In this document: positions 52,344-60,689 of the stretch, one piece after another | How the letters are laid out: each line of letters starts with the position of its first letter | Position numbering within the stretch: the stretch's first letter is position 1 | Assembly (NCBI RefSeq): GCF_002953135.1 | Contig: NZ_CP026372.1 | Location: 2,542,001-2,606,000, forward strand | Reading direction: 5' to 3' | DNA length: 64,000 nucleotides | Source: Sphingobium sp. SCG-1 | GTDB taxonomy: Bacteria > Pseudomonadota > Alphaproteobacteria > Sphingomonadales > Sphingomonadaceae | The notes under the pieces: generated by a model | The model's database searches: none | What the model saw: only the letters and a program-made list of their open reading frames with translations | What the model was told of the DNA's origin: nothing | Program-made: the position numbers and the translations under genes

Positions 52344-53663
52344 ATGCCTGACCTTTTCGGCGATCCGCCTGAACGTACGGAACCGAAGGAGCGCCCCGAT
52401 GCGCCGCTCGCGGACCGGCTGAGGCCTCGTACTCTCGCGGAAGTGGTGGGACAGGAGCATCTGACCGGACCGGACGGCGCGATCGGCCGCATGGTGGCGG
52501 CGGGACGCCTTTCCTCCATCCTCTTCTGGGGGCCACCCGGCACCGGCAAGACGACGATCTCGCGTCTACTGGCCGACGCGGTGGGGATGCGCTTCGAACC
52601 GATTTCAGCAGTGTTCTCCGGCGTCGCGGACCTCAAGAAAGTATTTGCGTCAGCGCGCGAACATGCGCGCCTGAGCCAAAAAACCCTTCTGTTCGTGGAC
52701 GAAATCCATCGCTTCAATCGTGCGCAGCAGGACAGCTTTTTGCCCTTCGTGGAGGATGGCACCGTAACCCTGGTCGGCGCGACGACCGAAAATCCGAGCT
52801 TCGAACTGAACGCCGCATTGCTCTCCCGCGCGCAGGTTCTAATCCTTCGGCGCTTGGACAGTGATGCACTGGAAAAGCTTCTGGATCGTGCCGAAGCACT
52901 GATGGAACGACCGCTTCCTCTAACAGCCGCGGCACGGGAGGCGCTGGTCGCAAGTGCCGACGGCGACGGTCGGTTTCTGCTCAATCAGGCCGAGACGCTC
53001 TATTCCGTTGCCGTTCCCGAACCACTCAACCCGGCGAGCCTGTCTGCGCTGCTTCATCGCCGTGTCGCGGTGTATGACAAGGATCGTGAGGGGCATTATA
53101 ACCTGATCTCCGCCCTCCATAAGTCTCTGCGTGGGTCCGATCCGCAAGCGGCTCTCTATTATCTCGCGCGGATGCTGACGGCAGGCGAACAACCGCTCTA
53201 TGTCCTGCGCCGCCTTGTTCGCTTCGCCAGCGAAGATATCGGTCTCGCTGATCCACAGGCGCTTGTTCAGTGCCTCGCAGCCAAGGACGCCTACGACTTC
53301 CTCGGCAGCCCCGAAGGCGAACTCTCGATCGTGCAGGCATGCCTCTATTGCGCGACTGCACCCAAATCCAATGCCGCTTATGCCGCACAGAAAGCCGCGT
53401 TCCGCTCAGCCCGCGAAACCGGATCGCTGATGCCGCCTCAGAACATCCTGAACGCCCCAACAAAGCTGATGAAGGATATCGGTTACGGCAAGGGCTACGC
53501 CTATGACCATGATGCTCCGGAGGGTTTTTCCGGCGCGAACTACTGGCCGGACGAACTGCCGCCGCAGACCTTCTACACCCCTACCGATCGTGGCTTTGAA
53601 CAGCGCATCGCGGAGCGCCTAGCCTATTGGAATGCCCGACGCGCGGAGCAGCGCGACAATTGA
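52344..53663 (+). CDS. rarA: Replication-associated recombination protein A
   Basis: The 439-residue AAA+ clamp-loader-like protein has LADRLRPRTLAEVVGQEHLT, Walker A FWGPPGTGKTTISRLLADA at about residue 55, Walker B LLFVDEIHRFNRAQQDSFLP, sensor TTENPSFELN, and the C-terminal MgsA/RarA domain (GREGHYNLISALHKSLRGSD-like, YDKDREGHYNLISALHKS). It acts at stalled replication forks with SSB. Its TGA stop overlaps a TTG start of the next gene. Confidence 0.95.
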   Translation: MPDLFGDPPERTEPKERPDAPLADRLRPRTLAEVVGQEHLTGPDGAIGRMVAAGRLSSILFWGPPGTGKTTISRLLADAVGMRFEPISAVFSGVADLKKVFASAREHARLSQKTLLFVDEIHRFNRAQQDSFLPFVEDGTVTLVGATTENPSFELNAALLSRAQVLILRRLDSDALEKLLDRAEALMERPLPLTAAAREALVASADGDGRFLLNQAETLYSVAVPEPLNPASLSALLHRRVAVYDKDREGHYNLISALHKSLRGSDPQAALYYLARMLTAGEQPLYVLRRLVRFASEDIGLADPQALVQCLAAKDAYDFLGSPEGELSIVQACLYCATAPKSNAAYAAQKAAFRSARETGSLMPPQNILNAPTKLMKDIGYGKGYAYDHDAPEGFSGANYWPDELPPQTFYTPTDRGFEQRIAERLAYWNARRAEQRDN

Positions 53664-54535
53664 GCGCTCCGCATTTCGATCAATTCGCCGTTATCGATTG
53701 GTCCGGGCAAGCCGTGGCGCGTCCCGCCGGTCTCGCTGTTGCACAGGCATCCTCTGGAGACGATGCCCCCACCCTGCTTCGTCCCGATGGCGGATGGAGT
53801 CGCGAGGCAATCCTGCAATGGCTGTTCCAACACGCGGAAGCCGGAAGGCGCATCCTGATCGGCCTCGATCTCTCCCCTGCCTTCCCATATCTCGACTGCG
53901 GCAGCTACTTCCCCGGCTGGAACATCTCTCCAGAGACGGGACCGGAATTGTGGGCACTGATCGACGCATTATGTACGAATGACTCGCATCTTTCGGCCAA
54001 CGGTTTCATCAACCATCCGGAGGCACGCCGCTATTTCCGGCAACGCGGCGATTGCGGCGATCTCTTCCCCGCGGGCAGTGGCCGTTTCCGCATCTGCGAA
54101 CATGGCCAGGCAGCCATGCGGCTATCCCCTTATAGCTGCTTCAACCTTGTAGGAGCGGCGCAGGTGGGTAAGTCGAGCCTCACTGGAATGCGCGTGCTGC
54201 ATCGATTGCGGGGCATCGTTCCGGTTTGGCCCTTCGATCCCGTTCCAGACAGCGGCCCCCTTATTGTCGAAATTTACACGGCGTTGGCAGCCAGGGCAGC
54301 GGGCCTTCGCAAAGGCCTTTCAAAAATCCGCACTGCTCCCGCTCTTGACGAAGCTCTTGCAGCATTCGCTACTCGACCGCACGCGCCGCTTGACCGCTAT
54401 GACGACCATAGCACGGACGCAATCCTCACGACCGCGTGGCTCCGGCGGGCAGCACAAGATGATCGCTCCTGGCATCCCGAAAAGCTGACGCGTGAAATTG
54501 CACGAACGGAGGGCTGGACGTTCGGTGTGATCTGA
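53660..54535 (+). CDS. Unknown protein coupled to rarA, DUF429-like RNase H-fold
   Basis: The 291-residue protein starts FDQFAVIDWSGQAVARPAGL, then RRILIGLDLSPAFPYL, and has a later acidic site RYDDHSTDAILTTAWLRRAA. The pattern of an early IDWSG aspartate, a LDLSP strand and a late DxxDA helix resembles DUF429 proteins, which are predicted to have an RNase H fold with possible nuclease activity. The TTG at 53660 shares two bases with the rarA stop, so translation is probably coupled. The substrate and any link to fork repair are unproved. Confidence 0.65.
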   Translation: MSAPHFDQFAVIDWSGQAVARPAGLAVAQASSGDDAPTLLRPDGGWSREAILQWLFQHAEAGRRILIGLDLSPAFPYLDCGSYFPGWNISPETGPELWALIDALCTNDSHLSANGFINHPEARRYFRQRGDCGDLFPAGSGRFRICEHGQAAMRLSPYSCFNLVGAAQVGKSSLTGMRVLHRLRGIVPVWPFDPVPDSGPLIVEIYTALAARAAGLRKGLSKIRTAPALDEALAAFATRPHAPLDRYDDHSTDAILTTAWLRRAAQDDRSWHPEKLTREIARTEGWTFGVI

Positions 54536-54562
54536 TAGTATGGGCTTCGCAGCAACGCGGTA

Positions 54563-54638
<76 letters not shown>

Positions 54639-54639
54639 G

Positions 54640-55395
54640 TTATCCTTGCGTTAGCACTCTCATCAACATGAAGCCGGGCACGGCCGCGATGCACAAGAAG
54701 GTGCCGAGCGGCACTTGGGTCGTAGCGCTTAACTGTTCTCCTCGCGCAGTGCTGAAGAGCACCACCAGAAGTGCAACCACGCTGGCGATCAGCAGCACAA
54801 ACGGCAGCGCCTGCCATCCGAACCACGCACCAATCGCGGCAAGCAGCTTCGCGTCACCCAATCCCAGTCCTTCCCGGCCACGCCAAGCACGATAACCAAG
54901 TGCGATCGTAAGCAGCGCTCCATAGCCTGTCACTGCGCCGATCACGCGATCCATCAGCGTGACGTCTGTGGTCCATACGCCCAGCGTCATGCCGAGGAAT
55001 ACCAACGGCAACGTGATCGCGTCCGGCAACCAGAAATGCCGCCAATCAAGAACCGCTAAAGTCAGCAGCCCCCACCCCAGCGCTGCCCAGCCGACGCCTT
55101 CCCATCCTGGTGCCAGCATCAGCGCGACGCCACCAATCATGGCGCATCCGAGTTCAACCCAGATATGCAGCGGATGAATGCCGCCACGACAGTGGGCACA
55201 ACGCCCGCGCCTGATCGCAAAGCTCAACAAGGGAATAAGATCAAGCGGTCCGAGCGCCGTCCCGCAATGATCGCACATCGAGCGTCCGCCGACGACCGAC
55301 CGGCCCTGCGGCCACCGGATGATGAGGTTTGCCAGAAAGCTACCAATTATAGCGCCTACAACCGCGCCTATGACAAACGCCAAGAGCGGCGTCAC
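54640..55395 (-). CDS. gspO: Prepilin peptidase (type II secretion, A24 family)
   Basis: The 251-residue inner-membrane protein has the four-cysteine zinc region MCDHCGTALG and CAHCRGG (about residues 40-70), then about seven membrane helices. The two catalytic aspartates are in LDWRHFWLPDAIT and GLGDAKLLAAIG. It cleaves the leaders of GspG, H, I, J and K after the glycine. It is the last gene of the gsp operon and overlaps gspN by 4 bases. Confidence 0.92.
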   Translation of the reverse strand: MTPLLAFVIGAVVGAIIGSFLANLIIRWPQGRSVVGGRSMCDHCGTALGPLDLIPLLSFAIRRGRCAHCRGGIHPLHIWVELGCAMIGGVALMLAPGWEGVGWAALGWGLLTLAVLDWRHFWLPDAITLPLVFLGMTLGVWTTDVTLMDRVIGAVTGYGALLTIALGYRAWRGREGLGLGDAKLLAAIGAWFGWQALPFVLLIASVVALLVVLFSTARGEQLSATTQVPLGTFLCIAAVPGFMLMRVLTQG

Positions 55396-56114
55396 AACGC
55401 GCCGTCTAGCCTCAAAGCATAGCCGTCCCCGGCTTTTGCGAAGCCAGCGGCAGCGAGGCCCGCTTCCAGCGCAGGATCGCTACTCTGCACGAGCATCTCC
55501 GCGCTGTAGCGACCATCTGCGCCGATCCGGAGATTAAGCTTCTCGAGACCGGATTGGCTGACGAGCGGCAACAGGATCGCCGTACCATCGCACCGGACAT
55601 CGCCGCTCACTCCCTGACTGAGGTTCAAGCCGGGCAAGTCACCGCCGATGTAGGCCCTGATCCGCCCTTCCGCATGGCCGCAGTCATTGCCACTAAAATA
55701 GGCGCTGACATCTTTGAACTCGATGGCCGTGATCGGCAGCGGCGCAAACACCGGACCGAGCGGGATATTGCCGGTCACGTCATCTATCCCGACCCGATTG
55801 AGCCCAGCCGTCAGCGCTCCCTCGATATCGTCAGGCGCGCCAGCCTGCCGCCAGATGTCGAGCCGCGCCCGTCCAACCAACAACTGAACTGGAGAGAGTC
55901 CTGCATTGACCGTGCCCAGCGAAACCTTTCCCACCGTCAATTTTGAAGTCTGTCCCAACCAGATGCTGCCCCGTACCGACTGCGCGGCGATATCGTAGCG
56001 GTCCAGCCGCAACATTCCCATCGCCAGCCGCAGCGGGAAGAAGGCGACTAGCCCAAGCAACAGCGCGACCAGTAAAGCCAGCTTTGCCCGACGGGAGAGA
56101 ATAAGGCCCATCAT
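55392..56114 (-). CDS. gspN: Type II secretion system protein N
   Basis: The 240-residue protein has one N-terminal membrane helix (LALLVALLLGLVAFFPLRLA) and a periplasmic domain with SVRGSIWLGQTSKLTVGKVS, typical of GspN. Its exact role in the secretion machine is unclear. The ATG at 56114 overlaps the gspM stop (ATGA); a second ATG follows directly. The longer frame upstream lies within gspM and is not used. Confidence 0.87.
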   Translation of the reverse strand: MMGLILSRRAKLALLVALLLGLVAFFPLRLAMGMLRLDRYDIAAQSVRGSIWLGQTSKLTVGKVSLGTVNAGLSPVQLLVGRARLDIWRQAGAPDDIEGALTAGLNRVGIDDVTGNIPLGPVFAPLPITAIEFKDVSAYFSGNDCGHAEGRIRAYIGGDLPGLNLSQGVSGDVRCDGTAILLPLVSQSGLEKLNLRIGADGRYSAEMLVQSSDPALEAGLAAAGFAKAGDGYALRLDGAL

Positions 56115-56590
56115 TGGCCGGCCCTCTTCAGAACTGCCCGGACGGAGATCGTGCCTGCGGTCGCGGCAGGCTGCATCGTCAGAGTGTCGACCACCACGCC
56201 CTGCATTTCCAGCTTGGCCAGCCATCCGAACAGCGCCGTAGGACGAGCAGAGGCAATCGCGATCTCTACACGGCCTTCGCCCTGCGCTTGCGTCCGTTCC
56301 AGCGTGAAGCCTTCTTCACCCGCGCTTTGGCCGACAATCTGATCCAGCGACCCTGACGCTGACGCTGGCGTTCGCGCAGGCATCGCCTGTAGCAACTTGA
56401 CCTTGGCGCGGATTGCAACATTGCGATCCAACGCTTCAACCTGCCGCGCCCGCGCGTTTTCCAGCGCGCCCTCCACGGGCCGGGCAATCCCAAGCCAGAT
56501 CACGACGATCGCGATCAATACGCCCATGATCGCCACCAGCACGCGCTCCCGCGCGCTTAGCTCCCGCCACCAAATTCTGATCGCGCTCAT
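56111..56590 (-). CDS. gspM: Type II secretion system protein M
   Basis: The 159-residue protein starts with a short cytoplasmic segment (WWRELSARERVLVAIMGVLI) leading into one membrane helix. A periplasmic coiled-coil and ferredoxin-like domain follows. GspM joins GspL at the inner-membrane platform. Its ends overlap gspL and gspN by 4 bases each. Confidence 0.88.
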   Translation of the reverse strand: MSAIRIWWRELSARERVLVAIMGVLIAIVVIWLGIARPVEGALENARARQVEALDRNVAIRAKVKLLQAMPARTPASASGSLDQIVGQSAGEEGFTLERTQAQGEGRVEIAIASARPTALFGWLAKLEMQGVVVDTLTMQPAATAGTISVRAVLKRAGQ

Positions 56591-57708
56591 GGCTGCACCG
56601 TGATGTCGGCGAGCACGCGCCCGCTGGGGTCGGAGGAGGAAGTTGCGGTGATCGTGAAGCCGGACGCCTGCAACGCGAGCAGGGCCACATTGATGTCGTC
56701 CGCTTTCGGTGCAGCAAGCGTAGCCTTCACCGTTCCGTCAGCCGCGCGATCCAATATCGTCAGGCTGACCCCCGGTGCGGCACGCATCGCCGCCATCAGC
56801 CCGGCAGTCGATCCGGAGAAACCATAAGCGCCGCTCCCACTCGCGCTGAGTCGAGCATTGAGATCCTGTTCGACCGCTTGCGCATCATTGGCGTTGGGCA
56901 GCACCTTCTGCGCGATCGTGACACTCTCGGCGTCCAGGCGGCTGGCATCGGCGTTCAGTTTCACGATCAGGATGAGCGTGATGAGCAGGCTGAGCAGGGC
57001 AACCACGCCGCACCACATTGCAATTCGCGCCAGTTGCCGCGTATCAACCGTAGTGCGTGTACGCTTCGCGAAGTCGCCCTGCCGCAAGTTGATCGGCGAG
57101 ACTTCAAGCGCACGAATTAGGCACTCCGTCACCCGCTCATCCGGGAGGTCAACCACATCGGCGCCCACAATCAACAGCGAGGCCAGCGGATCATCGGCTG
57201 CCAAGGCGATATGGACGCCGCGCACCACGACATCATCGCCGATCGTACCGCGGACGAACCCATCGGCAGGTGCGGGAAGGACAAGCGCGGCAGGAATGAG
57301 GATGTCAGGATCGATCCCATTGTGCTGTGCCCACAACAGCCAGTGCTGCACGTCCGCGCGCGCCGCCACTGCGACCAGATGGGCGACAGTGGGGTCATCC
57401 TGCTGATCGGTCACTGCAATCATAGTTTCGGGCTGGCCGATGCTGGCGTCCAAAGCAGCTAGCCGTGCCGCCGCTCGTCCCTGCCGGATTGGCAAATCAG
57501 GCATCGCGATCCAGTGGTACGACGCCCCCTCTACAGGCACCACCAGCATCACCGGCGCGTCGGAGGGCCATTCGCGGAGGCCACAGGACACCAGCCAATC
57601 TGTGCCTGCGCCACGCTGCACGATGGCTTCATCGATCACACGCATCCAGATCGGCGCGCGCTCGGCATCGGACGGCACTATGACGATCAAACCATTGCGG
57701 ACGGTCAT
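56587..57708 (-). CDS. gspL: Type II secretion system protein L
   Basis: The 373-residue protein has a large actin-like cytoplasmic domain (about residues 1-235) that should bind GspE, one membrane helix (MWCGVVALLSLLITLILIVK) at about residue 240, and a periplasmic ferredoxin-like domain (GVSLTILDRAADGTVKATLA). The ATG at 57708 overlaps the gspK stop by 4 bases; an in-frame ATG five codons upstream is less likely. Confidence 0.87.
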   Translation of the reverse strand: MTVRNGLIVIVPSDAERAPIWMRVIDEAIVQRGAGTDWLVSCGLREWPSDAPVMLVVPVEGASYHWIAMPDLPIRQGRAAARLAALDASIGQPETMIAVTDQQDDPTVAHLVAVAARADVQHWLLWAQHNGIDPDILIPAALVLPAPADGFVRGTIGDDVVVRGVHIALAADDPLASLLIVGADVVDLPDERVTECLIRALEVSPINLRQGDFAKRTRTTVDTRQLARIAMWCGVVALLSLLITLILIVKLNADASRLDAESVTIAQKVLPNANDAQAVEQDLNARLSASGSGAYGFSGSTAGLMAAMRAAPGVSLTILDRAADGTVKATLAAPKADDINVALLALQASGFTITATSSSDPSGRVLADITVQP

Positions 57709-58700
57709 ATATCCTCGCCCCACCTGCGATAGACGAGTTTCGCGGGGGTGGACTGCGCGTCGATCAACGCCGTCTCGCTCATGTCCATGCCCCCCAATTC
57801 GACATCAATATTCACAGCAAACCAGCGGCTTGTCAGCTTGGTTTGCGTACTCACCTCATCCGTAGGAGCGAACCCCGCTCGAGACGGAACCGCCCAGAAC
57901 GCAGGCAGGCTCCCATAGCCTTCAGCCGGGCGCTGCGCCAGCCATTGTCGCGCCTGTTCGACACTTGCCTTTCCGTCCAGCAACATCGCCAGCAGCGGGG
58001 CCTGCTGTGGCAGCAAAGTATTGACGTTGATCGGCGACAGATCGCTGATTGGAAGCGCACAGGTCCAAGGCCGAAGCACGCTGTAGACGGCAGGTGTCAC
58101 GCCTTGTACCGCCCGCAGTTCGCTGGGGTCGCTCATCAGGCGGTTGGATGTGCGATAGGGTTGTGGGAGGCGCAGATAGACTTCGTCCTCGCCGCCACCC
58201 GGCAGAGGAATGGCATCGCTATCGATCCAATCTGCAAGCGATGTGGCAATGAACTGTGCCTGCCGGGGATCGACGGCCAGAGCCTTCATCAGCGCCTGGA
58301 ATTGATTGATCCCGGCCGGCCGGAATTTCAGGTCGGCGTCGCCACCTTGCACCACGCTGTTGAGGTTGAAGCAGTTACCGCTATCCGTGACCCGTGCCGT
58401 CGCAGTGCCGCCCGGCACCGGCAACTGCTGGGGCGTCCCAAGCCATCCGCCTGCCAGCGTCGTCTTGCCGGGTTGCGCCGCCACCAGATCGGCAATACGC
58501 AGGCGGGCGATGGTCTCCGCAGCATCGGCGTAAGCGCGGGCCTGCGCTTGTATGCCCGCGTTGCCAGTGAGGCGCGTCGCCAATGTCACGCGCTCCAACG
58601 CAGTCGCTGCGATCACCGACATGACGGCGACGAGCAGCAGCACCGTCAGCAGCGCCGCTCCGCGTTCATTTTCTGGAAGAGCCTCAAGCACCGGGCGCAC
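57705..58700 (-). CDS. gspK: Type II secretion minor pseudopilin K
   Basis: The 331-residue protein has a prepilin-like N-terminus ERG-AALLTVLLLVAVMS, in which the usual glutamate at +5 is replaced, as is normal for GspK. The large C-terminal domain (INVNTLLPQQAPLLAMLLDG) contains the helix-hairpin-helix-like insert of the family. It forms the pseudopilus tip with GspI and GspJ. The start is GTG at 58700; another GTG three codons later is equally possible. It overlaps gspJ by 17 or 8 bases depending on the start. Confidence 0.88.
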   Translation of the reverse strand: MRPVLEALPENERGAALLTVLLLVAVMSVIAATALERVTLATRLTGNAGIQAQARAYADAAETIARLRIADLVAAQPGKTTLAGGWLGTPQQLPVPGGTATARVTDSGNCFNLNSVVQGGDADLKFRPAGINQFQALMKALAVDPRQAQFIATSLADWIDSDAIPLPGGGEDEVYLRLPQPYRTSNRLMSDPSELRAVQGVTPAVYSVLRPWTCALPISDLSPINVNTLLPQQAPLLAMLLDGKASVEQARQWLAQRPAEGYGSLPAFWAVPSRAGFAPTDEVSTQTKLTSRWFAVNIDVELGGMDMSETALIDAQSTPAKLVYRRWGEDI

Positions 58701-59319
58701 CCGTCCCAGTCGCCTTTGATCGAGGTCCGGGACCTACGCCAAAGATCAGGGTGAGCGGCGGATTGCCTGTGCGGGCGATCACCATCTCCACCGCCTTGGG
58801 CAGCAAGTCTGGCTGCTGCGGCGTCCAAACATTCAGCCATTCGCCCTTCTCATCGCGAAACCGAAGCGCCACGGACTGGACGCCTTCCAGCAAGGCAGCA
58901 GGGTCTCCACCCGCACCACCATCGACCTGATCGTATGTCCGGCGCTCGAATCTTCCCTGCCGCACCCAATATTCGATCTTTTGGAGCGAAGATCGCGGCG
59001 CATCGCTGAAGTTGCTTCGCCCCGTCCGAACGAACTGCATCACGGGCGCATTCTCGCCTTGGGGGTTGGCGAAGAACGCGGGCGCTAGCGTGCCCGTATC
59101 GGTGCGGCTGATCCGGGACACCGCTTGCCCCAGGTCGGCGGACATCGCGCCATCCATCCGCTCCAGCGCCGCCATGTCGTCGAGCCGCAGCTTGATCCCT
59201 GATTGCGCCGAGACGCTGTTGCCCAGCAACAGGACGCCCGCGCCTGCCAGCAGCGCGAAGATGGACAGAGCGACCAGGAGTTCGATTAGCGTGAAGCCAT
59301 TGCGGAAAGGCGCGGTCAT
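58684..59319 (-). CDS. gspJ: Type II secretion minor pseudopilin J
   Basis: The 211-residue pseudopilin has a 7- or 8-residue leader and cleavage block RNG-FTLIELLVALSIF with glutamate at +5. The family LRLDDMAALERMDGAMSADL and the C-terminal GNPPLTLIFGVGP follow. It belongs to the pseudopilus tip complex. It overlaps gspI by 4 bases. Confidence 0.9.
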   Translation of the reverse strand: MTAPFRNGFTLIELLVALSIFALLAGAGVLLLGNSVSAQSGIKLRLDDMAALERMDGAMSADLGQAVSRISRTDTGTLAPAFFANPQGENAPVMQFVRTGRSNFSDAPRSSLQKIEYWVRQGRFERRTYDQVDGGAGGDPAALLEGVQSVALRFRDEKGEWLNVWTPQQPDLLPKAVEMVIARTGNPPLTLIFGVGPGPRSKATGTGAPGA

Positions 59320-59684
59320 TCGATAGCCCGCACGAATGTGAGCACCGCGGGCGCGGGGCTGTTCTGTCCCTCGACGCGTACATCAACCCGCATCAGGCGC
59401 TGGTCGTCCAGCTTGGTCGCCTCTCTGGTCCATCGCCAGCGCTGCCCGGCATTTTCGACCTCGCCGTTGGCTTCACCGAGGCTCGGTGGTTGCGTGTCCG
59501 TTTGCCAGCCCACCATCAGGTTGCGTGCGACCATCTGCGCGAGAACCTTCGAATCCAGATCGGCGGCCGTGCGGATCGTCACGCCCTGCAAGCGGATCAG
59601 TGCGAGTGCGGCGAGGCTAAACACAGCCAGCGCCACCAGCATCTCCAGCAGTGTGAAACCGGACTCGCCGCGCCGATTAGCCAT
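59316..59684 (-). CDS. gspI: Type II secretion minor pseudopilin I
   Basis: The 122-residue pseudopilin has a short leader and the cleavage block ESG-FTLLEMLVALAVFSL with glutamate at +5. VLAQMVARNLMVGWQ and GQRWRWTREATKLDD are typical of GspI. It pairs with GspJ and GspK at the tip. It overlaps gspH by 8 bases and gspJ by 4. Confidence 0.9.
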   Translation of the reverse strand: MANRRGESGFTLLEMLVALAVFSLAALALIRLQGVTIRTAADLDSKVLAQMVARNLMVGWQTDTQPPSLGEANGEVENAGQRWRWTREATKLDDQRLMRVDVRVEGQNSPAPAVLTFVRAIE

Positions 59685-60210
59685 CGACGTTGACCTTGCC
59701 TGACATGTCGATGCGGACCGTCACGACCTGACCGTCGCGCACCAGCTTCACGGCCAGCGGATCGGCAGGCAGGCCGGTGCTGTCGAACGTGATCTGCGTC
59801 CGCCCTGCATCGCCGACCACCGCCGTTGTGCCCTCGCGCCAGTTCGTGGTGACGAACGGCTTGTCTTCGATCGGCACCCACTGTCCTTCGCGGCGCTGCT
59901 CGAAACCATAGCCTGAAGTTGACACCCAAACGGCAAGCGGCTGCGCCAGCACGATGGCGTTGTCACGTGCGGCGAGCGTGCGCGCGGCGAAGCGCTCTGC
60001 GTCGTCCATCACCCGGCCACGCGGGTCCGGTATTGCAAGCAGCACAGCTGCCGATGTCAGGCCGATGATCGCCACCACCACCATCAACTCGACAAGCGTG
60101 AAGCCGTGTTCGGCGGAACGAGCAAGAGACCTGAATCCGTGTTCGGCTGGGCGCACAACAGATTTGGAGTCGGTCTCAGATCTCGCTGGAGTAAATGTCG
60201 GCATTATCAT
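59677..60210 (-). CDS. gspH: Type II secretion pseudopilin H with repeated leader
   Basis: The 177-residue pseudopilin has the cleavage block AEHG-FTLVELMVVVAIIGL with glutamate at +5. The leader is unusually long, about 36 residues from the ATG at 60210, and contains a second, upstream RPAEHGF copy exactly 11 residues before the functional one. The ATG lies 35 bases inside gspG. A GTG at 60156, 20 bases after the gspG stop, would give an 18-residue leader that still holds both copies. GspH is a minor pseudopilin between tip and shaft. Confidence 0.88.
   Translation of the reverse strand: MIMPTFTPARSETDSKSVVRPAEHGFRSLARSAEHGFTLVELMVVVAIIGLTSAAVLLAIPDPRGRVMDDAERFAARTLAARDNAIVLAQPLAVWVSTSGYGFEQRREGQWVPIEDKPFVTTNWREGTTAVVGDAGRTQITFDSTGLPADPLAVKLVRDGQVVTVRIDMSGKVNVDG
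60103..60153. repeat. Two copies of a 33-base-period repeat in the gspH leader
   Basis: The unit core gccgtgttcggcggaacg (plus strand) occurs at 60103-60120 and, with four changes, at 60136-60153, exactly 33 bases apart. On the coding strand each encodes R-S/P-A-E-H-G. The first is the functional prepilin-peptidase block. Confidence 0.85.
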
Positions 60211-60685
60211 TCTCGCCGCCCGGCTGTCCGTCCGCGCCTAGCGAATAGATGTCGAACGGACCCTTCTTGCCCGGCACGGCATATTTATAGGCGCGGCCCC
60301 AGGGATCTTCGGGCAGCTTCTTGATATAGCCGCCGCGACGGTAGCGGGCAGGCTGCGCAAGCGTGGCTGGCGGCGCCAGCAATGCCTGAAACCCCTCTGT
60401 GGCGTTCGGATAGTTCAGGTTGTCGAGGCGATACTGATCCAGCGCCTGCTCGATCGTGGCGACATCGGCCTTCGCCTTTTCGACGCGAGCCTTGTCGGTC
60501 GCCGGGATCACGTTGATCGCAACGATGGTGGCGAGCAGGCCGATTATGACGATCACGACCATCAATTCGACCAGTGTGAAGCCGTGTTCGGCGGAACGCC
60601 TGGAAAATGCGAAGCCGTGTTCGGCAGAGCGCCTCGACGACAAGATGCCGTGTTCGGCGGAACGGCGAAGGAAGGGGGACTTCAT
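60176..60685 (-). CDS. gspG: Type II secretion major pseudopilin G with triplicated leader motif
   Basis: The 169-residue major pseudopilin has the cleavage block AEHG-FTLVELMVVIVIIGL with glutamate at +5, and the calcium-binding C-terminal half (EDPWGRAYKYAVPG, YSLGADGQPGGENDNADI). The leader is about 35 residues and consists of three copies of RRSAEHG-x3-S, only the last followed by a hydrophobic helix. Mature length (about 134) is normal. It polymerises into the pseudopilus. The ATG at 60685 lies 4 bases after the gspF stop; the longer frame overlapping gspF is not used. Confidence 0.92.
   Translation of the reverse strand: MKSPFLRRSAEHGILSSRRSAEHGFAFSRRSAEHGFTLVELMVVIVIIGLLATIVAINVIPATDKARVEKAKADVATIEQALDQYRLDNLNYPNATEGFQALLAPPATLAQPARYRRGGYIKKLPEDPWGRAYKYAVPGKKGPFDIYSLGADGQPGGENDNADIYSSEI
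60581..60664. repeat. Three copies of the 33-base-period repeat in the gspG leader
   Basis: The 18-base core gccgtgttcggcggaacg occurs at 60581-60598 and 60647-60664, and with two changes at 60614-60631. The spacing is exactly 33 bases each time, so the reading frame and the 11-residue period are kept. Confidence 0.9.
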
Positions 60686-60689
60686 GGAC

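Noticed and set aside
60581..60664. Regular repeats considered as a CRISPR array
   Set aside because: Only three copies with 15-base spacers, all in frame within gspG, and no cas genes.
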